64,000 bases of DNA, from assembly GCA_027485815.1 (NCBI GenBank), contig JAIXQE010000220.1:43938-107937 (forward strand), read 5' to 3'. Origin of the DNA: Opitutaceae bacterium. GTDB lineage: Bacteria > Verrucomicrobiota > Verrucomicrobiia > Opitutales > Opitutaceae. Shown here piece by piece: positions 1 through 9,000 of this stretch. The notes beneath the pieces are model-generated. The model was not told the origin of the DNA, searched no databases, and was given only the letters and a program-made list of their open reading frames with translations. Each line of letters opens with the position of its first letter. The first letter of the stretch is position 1. Both the position numbers and the translations under genes were made by a program.

Positions 1-174
1 TGGGTGGCGGTGCAATTGGAGGCCGGGGAACCGCTCGCGACGCCGGTCACCCTCGCCCGAATCAAGACCGAGCCGGCCCTGAAGGCGATGGCCTTGCTCC
101 GGCTCTCGCGACTCTCGGTCCAGCCGGTCACCGCGGCGGAATACGCCCGCATCGTGCGCCTCGGCCAAGGCTGA
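1..174 (+). CDS. EVE domain-containing protein, C-terminal fragment
   Basis: An open frame runs from the window edge to a TGA at 172-174 and gives 57 residues. The segment VTLARIKTEPALKAMALL followed by RLSRLSVQPVTAAEYARI matches the conserved C-terminus of EVE-domain (thymocyte nuclear protein 1-like) proteins. These are about 140-160 residues long and are PUA-like folds thought to bind modified bases in nucleic acid. The N-terminal two thirds lies outside the window. tyrA starts 39 bases downstream on the same strand. Assignment rests on recalled family consensus only. Confidence 0.75.
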   Translation, partial: WVAVQLEAGEPLATPVTLARIKTEPALKAMALLRLSRLSVQPVTAAEYARIVRLGQG

Positions 175-212
175 GCGGGGCCTCGCCGCTCGACACCCGT
201 CACCGTTTTTGC

Positions 213-1085
213 GTGCCTGCCCCCGTGGCCGCCTTCGCCCAGCTCACCCTGCTCGCCCCCGGACTCCTCGGGGGATCCGTGGCCCGCGCCGCGCGCGCCG
301 CAGGGCTCGCCCGCCGCATCGTGCTCTGGGCCCGTCGGCCGGAAACCCGCGCCGGCCTGCGTGATCAACCTTGGTGCGACGCCGCGCCGGACACCCCCGA
401 GGAGGCCGCTGCGGGCGCCAGCCTCGTGGTGATCGCCAGCCCCGTCGATCAGATCGCGGCGCTCGCCGCGCGGATCCGCCCCGCGCTGCCCGCCGGCGCG
501 CTCGTCACGGACGTCGGGAGCGTCAAGGCCGAGGTCTGCCGCGACGCCGCGGAAGCGCTCGGGGATCGGGCGGTGTTCGTCGGCGCGCATCCGATGGCCG
601 GTTCGGAAAAGACCGGCTGGGAGCATTCCCGGGCCGACCTGTTCCAAGGCCGCGCCTGCTTCGTCACGCCGCTGCCGGAAACGCCTGCCGCCGCGCTCGA
701 GGCGGTCGCGTCCTTCTGGCGCGCGCTCGGCTGCCGGGTGGCCGCAGTGTCGCCGGCCGAACACGACCGGATCGTCGCCCACATCAGCCACCTGCCGCAG
801 GTCGCGGCCTCGGCCCTCTGCGCCGCTCTCGCCAGCCAGGACCCTGGGTGGCGCGACTTCGCGGGCGGAGGCCTCCGGGACACCACCCGGATTGCCGGGA
901 GCGACCCGGAGCTCTGGCGCACCATCCTCGCGCAGAACCGGACCGAGGTGCTCGCGGCCCTCGACCTTTACCTCGGCGAACTCCATGGCCTCCGCGCCGC
1001 GCTGGGCGGCGGTGACCTGCCGGCCGTGACGGAGATCCTGCAGCGCGGCCGCGCCTACCGCACCGGCGTCCCGCCGGCCCCTTGA
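213..1085 (+). CDS. tyrA: Prephenate dehydrogenase
   Basis: This cytoplasmic enzyme oxidises and decarboxylates prephenate to 4-hydroxyphenylpyruvate in tyrosine synthesis. The 290-residue protein opens with a Rossmann dinucleotide loop (GLLGGSVARAAR, about residues 18-29). It then has TDVGSVKAEV and GAHPMAGSEKTGWEHS, and a helical C-terminal half with HDRIVAHISHLPQVAASAL, all typical of the TyrA family. Translation starts at GTG 213; no ATG fits the fold better and there is no Shine-Dalgarno sequence. The prenyl synthase gene begins 4 bases after the stop, so the two are probably cotranscribed. No fused chorismate mutase or ACT domain is seen. The pheA gene in this window carries the mutase domain instead. 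Confidence 0.9.
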   Translation: MPAPVAAFAQLTLLAPGLLGGSVARAARAAGLARRIVLWARRPETRAGLRDQPWCDAAPDTPEEAAAGASLVVIASPVDQIAALAARIRPALPAGALVTDVGSVKAEVCRDAAEALGDRAVFVGAHPMAGSEKTGWEHSRADLFQGRACFVTPLPETPAAALEAVASFWRALGCRVAAVSPAEHDRIVAHISHLPQVAASALCAALASQDPGWRDFAGGGLRDTTRIAGSDPELWRTILAQNRTEVLAALDLYLGELHGLRAALGGGDLPAVTEILQRGRAYRTGVPPAP

Positions 1086-1089
1086 ACCG

Positions 1090-1974
1090 ATGGATCCCGC
1101 CCCTTTGCTCGCCCGGCACGTCGCCCGTTTCGAGGCAGCCCTTGACCGCCTGACTCCACCGGCGGACACCCGCCCGGAGCGCCTGCATCGCGCGATGCGC
1201 TACAGCCTGGAGGCGGGCGGCAAACGGCTCCGGCCCGTGCTCTGCCTCGCCGCGGCCGAACTATGCGGGGCCGCCCCGGAGGACGCCCTGCCCGCCGCCG
1301 TGGCCCTGGAGTGCGTCCACACGTACTCCCTGATCCACGACGACCTCCCCTGTCTCGACAACGACGACCTCCGCCGCGGCCGCCCCACCGTGCACCGGGC
1401 CTTCGACGAGGCGACGGCCCTCCTTGCCGGCGACGCCCTGCTCACCCACGCCTTCGTGCTGCTCAGCACGGCCCACGCTGATCGTCCCGGTCTCGCTCAC
1501 GCGCTCATCCGGGAATTGGCCGACGCCGCCGGCAGCCGCCGCCTGATCGGAGGCCAGATGGAGGACGTGCTGGCCGAGAAACGAGCGGACGTGACCGCCG
1601 CGGACCTCGAGTTCATCCACCGCAACAAGACCGCCGCAATGCTCGAGGCGTCGCTCGTGATGGGCGGTCTCGTCGCCGGCACCCCCGAACCGACCCTCAC
1701 GGCGCTCCGCCGGGCGGGCGAACACCTCGGGCTCTGTTTCCAGATTGTGGACGACGTCCTCGATGCCACCGCCGACCAGGCCACGCTGGGCAAGACCCCC
1801 GGCAAGGACGCCCGCGCCGGCAAGGCGACCTACGTCAGCCTGCACGGACTGGAAACCGCGCGGCGGCTGGCGGCGGAACAGACGGAGGCCGCGGTCCGCG
1901 AACTGGCGGCCGTGCCCGGGGACTCCGCCTTCCTGCGCGCGTTGGTCGCCAGCCTCGCCCGGCGGGACCGTTAG
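1090..1974 (+). CDS. ispA: Polyprenyl synthetase (farnesyl/geranylgeranyl diphosphate synthase type)
   Basis: The enzyme condenses isopentenyl diphosphate with allylic diphosphates to make C15 or C20 prenyl chains in the cytoplasm. The 294-residue protein has the first Asp-rich motif HDDLPCLDNDDLRRGRPTVH (about residues 84-103) and the second, DDVLDATADQ (about 222-231). It also has GGKRLRPVL near the N-terminus, the IPP-binding region. Length and the spacing around the first motif fit the short-chain IspA class. Product chain length cannot be decided from sequence alone. The stop codon overlaps the stop of the convergent cimA gene by 2-3 bases, so no intergenic terminator exists here. Confidence 0.85.
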   Translation: MDPAPLLARHVARFEAALDRLTPPADTRPERLHRAMRYSLEAGGKRLRPVLCLAAAELCGAAPEDALPAAVALECVHTYSLIHDDLPCLDNDDLRRGRPTVHRAFDEATALLAGDALLTHAFVLLSTAHADRPGLAHALIRELADAAGSRRLIGGQMEDVLAEKRADVTAADLEFIHRNKTAAMLEASLVMGGLVAGTPEPTLTALRRAGEHLGLCFQIVDDVLDATADQATLGKTPGKDARAGKATYVSLHGLETARRLAAEQTEAAVRELAAVPGDSAFLRALVASLARRDR

Positions 1975-3548
1975 GCCGCCCCAGCGGCCGCGGTCGAAAG
2001 CTTGAACTCCACCGACTCGCGCAGGGCTTCCCAGCTCGCGTCGATGATGTTGTCGCTCACGCCGACCGTGCCCCAGATGCGCGCCCCGTCCCCGCTCTCG
2101 ATCAGCACCCGGGTGCGGGCGCCAGCGCCGCGGGTCCCCTCGAGGATCCGGACCTTGTAATCGCGCAGCACGACGTCGCGCAGGACCGGGAACGTGCCCT
2201 CGAGGGCGAGGCGCAGGGCCCGGTCGAGGGCGCCCACCGGGCCGGCATCCTCGGCCACGGTATGGACCGTGCGGCCCTCGACCTTGAGCTTCACCGTGGC
2301 CTCGGCCACGAGCTCGCCGCGGTGCTGCTCGATGATCACGCGGTAGCCCTCGACCTCGAAGAAGGAGCGGCGCGAGCCGAGGTGTCGCTCGACCAGCAGC
2401 CGGAAGGAGGCGTCCGCCGCCTCGTACTCGTAGCCACGGAACTCCCGGTCCTTGAGCTCGTCGATCAGCCCCTTCATCTCCGGCCGCCGCTCGTCCAGCT
2501 CGATGCCCAGCTCGCGGGCCTTGAGCGTGAGGCTCGTGCGGCCGGCCATGTCGGAAACTAGGACCCGCGTGCGGTTGCCGACCAGCGCCGGGTCGATGTG
2601 CTCGTAGCTGCGCGCCACCTTGCCGGCGGCATTGGCGTGCAGTCCTCCCTTGTGCGCGAAGGCGGAGTGCCCCACGTACGGCGCCTTGGGGTCCGGACGA
2701 AGGTTCGCGAGGTCGTCAAAGAACAGCGCGAGCTCACGCAACTGGCCCAGCTGCGGCTGGCAATGGGCCGTGCGGCCCAGTTTCAGGAAGAGATTGGGCA
2801 AAATGGTCGTGAGGTTCGCGTTCCCGACGCGCTCCCCGTAGCCGTTGATCGTGCCCTGCACGAGGGAAGCCCCGGCGGTCACTCCCGCGAGGGAAAGCGC
2901 CACCCCGAGCCCGCTGTCGTTGTGGCAGTGCACGCCGACCCGCTCGGCCCCGAACTCCCGCACCACCCGGGCGACGATCTCCCGGAACTCCTCCACCATC
3001 GTGCCGCCATTGGTGTCGCAGAGGGTGAGGTTGCTCGCTCCGCCGCGCACCGCCGCCGCCAGCGTCCGCAGGGCATAGTCGGGATCCGCCTTGTACCCGT
3101 CGAAGAAATGCTCGGCGTCGTGGATCACTTCCCGCCCGGCCGCCACGAGGTGGCGGACCGAGTCCTCAATCATCGCGAGGTTCTCCTCGAGGGTGGTCCG
3201 AAGGATCTCGGTGACGTGGAGGTCCCACGTCTTGCCGACGATCGTCAGGACCGGCATCCCGCTGTCGAGCAGGGTCCGCAACTGCGCATCCTCCTCGGGT
3301 CGAACGCCCGCGCGACGGGTGGAGCCGAAGGCCGCGAGACGGGCATGGCGCAGGCGCAGTTGGCGCGCTTCCTGGAAGAAGGTGATGTCCCGCGGGTTGG
3401 AGCCCGGGAAGCCGCCCTCGATGTAGTCGACGCCGAACTGGTCGAGCTTCTCCGCGATGAGCAGCTTGTCCGCCACCGAGAAGCTAATCCCCTCCCCCTG
3501 CGTGCCGTCGCGAAGGGTCGTGTCGTAGATCTTGAGGGGGAGACTCAT
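1971..3548 (-). CDS. cimA: (R)-citramalate synthase
   Basis: CimA condenses pyruvate with acetyl-CoA to citramalate, the threonine-independent route to 2-oxobutyrate and isoleucine. The 525-residue protein begins with KIYDTTLRDGTQGEGISFS, the catalytic and metal-binding start of the HMG-CoA-lyase-like barrel. The HCHND metal motif lies near residue 200 (VGVHCHNDSGLGVA). The C-terminal third carries a LeuA-type regulatory dimerisation domain. The segment DYIEGGFPGSNPRD favours citramalate synthase over 2-isopropylmalate synthase. The start ATG overlaps the stop of the upstream DUF2851 gene (ATGA at 3545-3548), so translation is probably coupled. The 3' end overlaps the convergent prenyl synthase gene. 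Confidence 0.88.
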   Translation of the reverse strand: MSLPLKIYDTTLRDGTQGEGISFSVADKLLIAEKLDQFGVDYIEGGFPGSNPRDITFFQEARQLRLRHARLAAFGSTRRAGVRPEEDAQLRTLLDSGMPVLTIVGKTWDLHVTEILRTTLEENLAMIEDSVRHLVAAGREVIHDAEHFFDGYKADPDYALRTLAAAVRGGASNLTLCDTNGGTMVEEFREIVARVVREFGAERVGVHCHNDSGLGVALSLAGVTAGASLVQGTINGYGERVGNANLTTILPNLFLKLGRTAHCQPQLGQLRELALFFDDLANLRPDPKAPYVGHSAFAHKGGLHANAAGKVARSYEHIDPALVGNRTRVLVSDMAGRTSLTLKARELGIELDERRPEMKGLIDELKDREFRGYEYEAADASFRLLVERHLGSRRSFFEVEGYRVIIEQHRGELVAEATVKLKVEGRTVHTVAEDAGPVGALDRALRLALEGTFPVLRDVVLRDYKVRILEGTRGAGARTRVLIESGDGARIWGTVGVSDNIIDASWEALRESVEFKLSTAAAGAA

Positions 3549-4828
3549 GGCAACGCGTCACGCTTGGGAGCGGCGGCGGGACTGGCAAGGGAGCATTTGG
3601 CGGCCTCGCGCTGCAGCAGCCAGCCGAGGAGGCCCTGCGCCAAGCCATGACACTGCGGCTGCGTCCGGCCGTCCGCGACACCGAGCCGGCGGAGCGCCAG
3701 GCGCACGCCGGCGGGCGCATCGCCCAGAAACCAGTGAAACCACCAGGGGTGAAGGCCCGCCCCACCCTCCGCCGCCGCCAGCGGCAGCAGCGCGTCCGTC
3801 ACGAGGTTGTCGAACCTCCCGCCCGCGCGACCCGGGAGGCCCAGCCCGGCCGCCAATTCCCCCCGGACCCGGGGCAGGGCCAGCCGGCGTCGCTCCGCTC
3901 CGGTCTCGCCCGCTGCCTCCGCGGGCGGCCGGCTTTCCGCCCAGCTGCGGAACCAACCGGGCCAATCCGGCGCGCGGCGCTGCCACGCGGCGTACGTGAG
4001 GAGCCGGCGCGCGGGTTGGTTGGCCGGACGCACGCCCTGCACCCGCCACGACCCCTCCTCCGCCGTCCACGCCACCGCGGGGTCAATCCGTCCCTGCACC
4101 CAGTCCACCCGCGGAAACGCGGCGGCGAGCCGCAGCATCGGGGCGCGGTTCGCGCCATACCCGAGCACCTCGAGGGCGGCGTGGTGGCAGGCGGCGTCCC
4201 AACCGAGCCGGCGGAGGCGGAGGCCGGCGAACCGGACCTTCTGGGCCCAGCGGCGCGCTGCCTGCGCCTCCAGTTCCCGCCGGAGGTCCGCCAGCGGCAA
4301 CGGGGCCAGCGCCTCCACCAGACCCAGCCACGCATCACCGGCGAGCGACTCCACGGCGTCGTCGGCCGCGAACTCTTCCAGGCCGCGATGGAGGAGCGGC
4401 AGGAGGGCCGCCACGGGGATTTCCGTCCCGGCCCAGCCGCGGGTGACCAGCCCGGCGGCCGGCGGGAAGAGCACGACGTGGAGCAGCACCCCGGCGTAAG
4501 CGGGATCACGCGCGTGCCCGTGCACGTCCCAGTCCCGCGTATCCAAGTGGACCTCGATGTCTCCGGTGACCGGCGGATCCGCGCCGAAGGCGATCCGGGC
4601 GCCGAGGAAGTCGGGGCCGGCGAGGCGGTTCCAACGCCCGGGGTCAAGGACGCGGACCGGACAGCCCGCGGCGGTGGCGAGCGCGGCGCGCTCGAAATCC
4701 CCCCGCCACCAGATCTTCTGCAGCAGGCGCTCGGGGAAAAGGAATCCCCCATAGAGGCCCTGATACTCGGCGAGCGAGGCGACGGCGTGCACGGAGTGGG
4801 ACCTTGGTGGCCGCCCGGGCCATTGCAC
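3545..4828 (-). CDS. DUF2851 family protein
   Basis: The 427-residue soluble protein begins, after a weak leader, with LAEYQGLYGGFLFPERLLQKIW. It then has RWNRLAGPDFLGARIAFG and GDIEVHLDTRDWDVHGHARD, the hallmark of DUF2851 proteins common in Bacteroidota and Verrucomicrobiota. Biochemical role is unknown. The acidic and His residues in IEVHLDTRDWDVHGH hint at a nuclease-like metal site, but this is speculation. The longest frame starts at 4828. A GTG at 4792 (VHAVASLAEYQ) would remove a poorly conserved 12-residue leader and may be the true start. The gene is translationally coupled to cimA downstream. tRNA-Ser lies 89 bases away on the opposite strand. Confidence 0.8.
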   Translation of the reverse strand: MQWPGRPPRSHSVHAVASLAEYQGLYGGFLFPERLLQKIWWRGDFERAALATAAGCPVRVLDPGRWNRLAGPDFLGARIAFGADPPVTGDIEVHLDTRDWDVHGHARDPAYAGVLLHVVLFPPAAGLVTRGWAGTEIPVAALLPLLHRGLEEFAADDAVESLAGDAWLGLVEALAPLPLADLRRELEAQAARRWAQKVRFAGLRLRRLGWDAACHHAALEVLGYGANRAPMLRLAAAFPRVDWVQGRIDPAVAWTAEEGSWRVQGVRPANQPARRLLTYAAWQRRAPDWPGWFRSWAESRPPAEAAGETGAERRRLALPRVRGELAAGLGLPGRAGGRFDNLVTDALLPLAAAEGGAGLHPWWFHWFLGDAPAGVRLALRRLGVADGRTQPQCHGLAQGLLGWLLQREAAKCSLASPAAAPKRDALP

Positions 4829-4917
4829 GCCGTGGGAGGCCCGGAAACGCGGGTGAGCGCGCCCGGAGAAAGCTCGACCCGGGCGGACGGATGCCCGAGC
4901 GTCCCGCGTCCGCGAAC

Positions 4918-5007
4918 GGAGAGGTGGCAGAGTGGTCTATTGCGGAAGTCTTGAAAACTTCTGTGGGCGAAAGCTCACCGGGGGTTCGAATCCCTCCCTC
5001 TCCGCCA
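4918..5007 (+). tRNA. tRNA-Ser (anticodon UGA)
   Basis: The 90-base gene folds as a class II tRNA. The acceptor stem GGAGAGG pairs with CCTCTCC, the discriminator is G and CCA is encoded at 5005-5007. The anticodon stem GAAGT/ACTTC frames the loop CTTGAAA, giving anticodon TGA. A long variable arm (GTGGGCGAAAGCTCAC) and the T-loop GGTTCGAATCC are present. A palindromic repeat begins within the last bases of the gene and continues downstream. Confidence 0.96.
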
Positions 5008-5034
5008 TCCTTCGCTCTGCGAGCTTCGGATGGC
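5004..5034 (+). repeat. REP-like imperfect palindrome, copy 1, overlapping tRNA-Ser 3' end
   Basis: Outer arms GCCATCC (5004-5010) and GGATGGC (5028-5034) and inner arms GCTC/GAGC around TGC form a hairpin with a symmetrical TTC/TTC bulge. The outer arm includes the discriminator base and CCA of tRNA-Ser. A 24-base core (5006-5029) recurs exactly at 5152-5175, so it is a repeat and not just a terminator. Confidence 0.75.
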
Positions 5035-5408
5035 ACGGCCATCCCTTCGGAGAGCCGAGATCGCCGCATGCACGCAAAACCCTTTGCAGCGAAGGATGCC
5101 CTGCGAAGCCTCGGCGCAGCAGGCCGGCATTCCGAAACCCGGGCCTTGGAACATCCTTCGCTCTGCGAGCTTCGGTGGTGAGACCATCTCCATGCTCGAG
5201 GACGGGACATTCCGTAATCGAGTCACGCGTCAGGTCAGTGGCGCGGAGACGCTCATTCGACGGCGCGAATGTCACAGGGGAATTCTTCCCCTGCGAAAGG
5301 GAGCGACCAAATGCCGGAAGCAGTGCGCCGGCATCGGGCACAACCACGACACGACTAAGCATCGCCGCCAAACGAGCAGCAGCGGCCTTCAGGAAAACCG
5401 GAAACCTT
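5035..5408. other. Non-coding intergenic stretch with repeat fragments
   Basis: I see no credible gene between tRNA-Ser and the convergent rpoZ transcript. Short open frames here lack family resemblance. The part at 5087-5150 holds fragments in inverted orientation of the flanking repeat (GCGAAGGATG against CATCCTTCGC). A perfect small hairpin, CAGGGGAA-TTC-TTCCCCTG, lies at 5275-5293. The remainder to 5408 shows nothing I can name. Confidence 0.55.
5152..5175 (+). repeat. REP-like repeat, copy 2
   Basis: An exact 24-base copy of 5006-5029 sits 146 bases downstream. The distal arm is altered here (GGTGG instead of GGATG), so the outer stem is weaker. No tRNA lies next to this copy. Confidence 0.75.
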
Positions 5409-5439
5409 CCCGCCCGATCCCGCAGCGGAACCGGGCGGG
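5409..5439 (-). terminator. Possible terminator after the rpoZ unit
   Basis: Perfect 8-base arms CCCGCCCG (5409-5416) and CGGGCGGG (5432-5439) enclose a 15-base loop, just downstream of the small Lys-rich gene on the minus strand. On that strand the hairpin is followed by AAGGTTTTCC, only a weak T tract. An intrinsic terminator is therefore plausible but not certain. Confidence 0.4.
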
Positions 5440-5447
5440 CGACTCGG

Positions 5448-5540
5448 TCACTTCTTCGTTCGCTTCGCCGCCTTCTTCTGCTTGGGGCTTTTCTTCGCCG
5501 GTTTCTTGGTCTGCTTGCGCGCGTTTTGGGACTTGGCCAT
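5448..5540 (-). CDS. Tiny Lys-rich conserved protein downstream of rpoZ
   Basis: An ATG at 5540 opens a 30-codon frame beginning MAKSQNARKQTKKPAKK and ending KRTKK. Half of the residues are Lys or Arg, and there is no Cys, Trp or Tyr. It starts 26 bases after the rpoZ stop on the same strand and is followed by a candidate terminator, so it looks like the second gene of an rpoZ operon. The MAKSQ/MAKGQ opening resembles small Lys-rich proteins of unknown function in other bacteria. Nucleic-acid or ribosome association is a guess from charge. Confidence 0.65.
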   Translation of the reverse strand: MAKSQNARKQTKKPAKKSPKQKKAAKRTKK

Positions 5541-5566
5541 GGGATTGATGACTGGTTTCGGACGGA

Positions 5567-5791
5567 TCAGCGGCGCCCGGGCCGCAAGTCCTCGGGACTC
5601 GCTGTCTGGTAGCTGATCTTGCGCTCCGCGATCTCGCGCAGGGCAATGTCCTCGAGCGAGAGCTTCTCCAGCGACTCCACGAGCGCACGGTTGCCCTGTC
5701 GAAGCTGCTTCACGCGACGGGAGACGACGTTGATCAGCACGTTCGGGTCGTCGATGACGCGAAGGGCGCTTTGCAGGTAATCGTTGCGCAT
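5567..5791 (-). CDS. rpoZ: DNA-directed RNA polymerase omega subunit
   Basis: The 74-residue protein reads MRNDYLQSALRVIDDP, then VLINVVSRRVKQLRQGNR and LEDIALREIAERKISY. This is the pattern of short omega subunits in this phylum: helix, VxxRxxQL core, then the EDIALREI segment. Omega binds the beta-prime C-terminal tail and aids polymerase assembly. The gene is divergent from the TonB receptor across a 290-base region and heads a two-gene unit with the Lys-rich mini-gene. No Shine-Dalgarno precedes the ATG. Confidence 0.88.
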   Translation of the reverse strand: MRNDYLQSALRVIDDPNVLINVVSRRVKQLRQGNRALVESLEKLSLEDIALREIAERKISYQTASPEDLRPGRR

Positions 5792-5930
5792 AGGGAGCGG
5801 TCGCCGGCGGGGAGAGCGGCGGGAGGCGAAAAATCCGCATCTCGTCGGACCGAGGAGAGAGACCCATCCTCGGCGTGCAGCGAGGGAATAGCGATCCCCA
5901 TCGTCGCGGAAACGGCGCGGCCGGCTAACT

Positions 5931-5946
5931 CGTTCCCCGGGGAACG
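5931..5946. promoter_or_regulatory. Perfect 16-base palindrome in divergent rpoZ / TonB-receptor region
   Basis: CGTTCCCCGGGGAACG is a perfect inverted repeat with no spacer. It lies 140 bases from rpoZ and 136 bases from the receptor start, inside the shared upstream region. Its form suits a homodimeric regulator operator, but no cognate regulator is visible and it is a single copy. No convincing -35/-10 pair could be assigned. Confidence 0.35.
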
Positions 5947-6081
5947 CCTTCGGTCAGAAAGAGCGCACCCCACGGGAACTTTCGGGTTGCCCGGCCGGGG
6001 GTTTCGCCGCTGTCTCGGGCTCGCGTCTGACCCCCGACGCGCCGTCCGTCGGACGTTCACCCCGTTGCCCCGCCCACGCCC

Positions 6082-9000
6082 ATGCCCTCGCCCCTGCGTC
6101 TCCTCGCCGCCCTGCTCAGTCTGACTCCGTTGCCGCTGGTCCCCCTCGCCGGGCAACCCGCCGCGGAGAGTGCGAATCTCGCGCTCGTCACCGGAACCGT
6201 CACCAACGCCGCCACCGCGCGCACCCTCTCGGGCGCCCGCGTTCTGGTGCGCGGCACGAACCGCGAGGTCTTCACCGACGATCAGGGCGGTTTCCGCCTC
6301 ACCAACGTCACGCCGGGCACGATCGTCCTGGAGGTTTCGTACACTGGTCTCGACGCGCAGACGCTCGAGCTCGCCGTCGCCCCGGGCGCAGCGGTCCGTC
6401 GCGACTTCGCCCTCACCTCCAGCATCTACACCCTCGGGGAGTATCGCGTCTCCGGCGAGCGCGAGGGCAACGCGCAGGCCATCACCCTCCAGCGCCAGTC
6501 CCGGGGCGTGAAGAGCGTGGTCTCCGCGGATGCCTTCGGGAACCTGGCGGGCAATCCGGCCGACCTGCTCATCCGCCTGCCCGGCGTCGAAGGCCAGTCA
6601 ATGGATGGCGACATCCGCTTCATCCGCATCCGCGGCATGAGCCAGAACCTCAATACCGTCACGATCAACGGCAACCGCGCCGCCAACGCCGCGTCCGCGG
6701 GATCCAGCCGCGAGTACCAGTTCGAGCACACCAACGCCGACGCGATCGAGCGGATGGAGGTCGTGAAGTCGCCGACGCCCGACATGGACGGCGACTCGAT
6801 CGGCGGCGCGGTGAACCTCGTCACCAAGAGCGCCTTCGACAGTTCCCCGGAACGCCGGATCAGCGGCTCGATCGGCTCCATCTGGCGGCCCTGGGACCCG
6901 CGGGACACGAAGTGGCCCCAGGCCCGCAGCTATTCGCTCAATTACTCGGAGGTGTTCCGGGACCAGCTGGGGGTGGCGATCAACCTCGGTTACCGCGTGG
7001 TGCCCTCGATCCTTTCGGAGTCGATGCAGTCCTACCAGCAGCTGCCCAACGGCAACCCCGGGCCCGCCTACGTCTACCAAATCGACTGGCGCGACTCCCG
7101 CATCCTGCGCGCGCGGGGCGGCGCCAACCTCAAGCTCGACTACAAGCTGAGCAACGAGGTCCGCTTCTTCCTCAACGGCTCAACGGACGCCAGCGACGAG
7201 CGCAAGGACCAGTACCGCGAGCAATGGCAGACGAACCAGGCGGTGGCCGGGGTCGACGCCGCAGGCAACTTCACCGGCACGGGCGGCATCATTCCGGGCT
7301 ACACCGAGGCCGTGACCAACGTCCGCGCGGTCGCGGCGAGCAACCTCCAGCTCATCCCGGAGTTCCTGCACAAGCAGGCGAAGTCGAACTACCTGCAGCT
7401 CGGCGGCGTGCACAAGACCGAGACCTACGACCTCGATTACGACGTGTACCGCTCCTGGGCGGAGACCAATTACCCCGGCACCCGCTCGATGGCGTTCATC
7501 GCCCGCGGCATCGGCTTCCGGGTGGAGAAGCGCGACAACCCGTACTTCCCCTACATCACCCAGACGGGCGGGCCGGACGCGACCCGGCTCTCCACGTACA
7601 CCGAGAACCTCTACAGCAGCACCATCCGCAACGGCCAGGATCAGTACCTCGGCGCGGCGCTGAACTTCACCCGCCGCTTCGCCAGCCCCGTGCCTTCGTG
7701 GGTGAAGCTCGGCGCCCGCCTCCGCCAGCAGCGGCGCGACCTCACCGACGACTCGTACCGCGGCACCTACGTCGGTCCGGACGGCGTGATGGGCGTCAAT
7801 CCCGCGACGGGGATCAACGATGACAACCTCGCCCAGTTCGGCCGCGGCTTCACCGTGCCGGACACCGAGCTCTCCCGCTACGCCAACCTCCCCTACGCCA
7901 ACTTCCCGGGCAACGGCCGTCAGGGCATCGACCAGATCTTCGCCGGCAGCCGCCAGTACTTCAAACCCGACATCACCGCCAACACGACGGTGCGCTACAC
8001 CGGCCGGCAGAACTTCAAGGAGACGATCTCCGCCGCCTACGTGATGGGCAACGTCGACCTCGGCGCCCTCTCCGTCCTGGGCGGCGTCCGCGTCGAGCGC
8101 ACCGATGTCTACGGCGAGGGCGCGCTCCAATACGTCTCCCCCGCTGAGCGTGCCCGGCGCGCCGCGTGGACCGGGCCGGTCACCGACGCCGAGCTCGAGC
8201 GACGCCTCCGCACCGAATACGAGGGCCGCCAGTCCACCCGCGGTGAGACCCAGGACGTGTTCCCCGGGGTGCACTTCAAGTACTCGGCGACCCGCAACCT
8301 CATCACCCGCCTGAGCTACGCGACCAACATCGGCCGCCCGGCCATCGGCCAGCTCATCCCGCGCACGACGGTCAACGACGACAGCCAGACGATCGTGACT
8401 AGCAACCCGGGACTGAAGGCCCAGAAGGCGAACAACTTCGACCTGAGCGCCGAGTACTACTTCGAACCCGCCGGCGTGGTCTCGGCCAGCGTCTTCCTCA
8501 AGGAGATCAGCCGCTTCATCTACACCGCCAGCGGCGCCGTCGTCGCCGGTGGCCAGGACAACGGGTTCAACGGGAACTACACCGGCTACGTCCTCACCAC
8601 GCAGTACAACGGCGGCTTCGCACGCATCCGCGGGCTGGAGCTGAATTACAACCAGCAGTTCACCAACCTGCGCGGGTTCTGGCGTGGCTTCGGCGCCTTC
8701 GCCACCTTCACCAAGATGGAGATCAAGGGGAACTACGAGAGCAGCGGCGCCCTGCAGTCCACCAGCGAGGTCCCCGGCTTCAACCCGATGACCGCCAACG
8801 CCGGCCTCTCCTACATCCGCGGCCGCGTCACGGTCCGGCTCCAGTACAACTACACCGACCGTTTCCTGAGCTCCTACAACGCCAACCAGTCCCGCCTCTG
8901 GTACACGATCAAGCGCGGCGTGTTCGACCTGAAGACGATGTACCGCGTCTCGCCGCGGATGGATGCCTACCTCGACTTCAACAATCTGTTCGACGAGCCC

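Noticed and set aside
5004..5175. CRISPR array or integrated-element attachment site at tRNA-Ser
   Set aside because: There are only two copies with a single irregular spacer, and no integrase or cas gene is nearby. The tRNA end is not duplicated as a direct att repeat.
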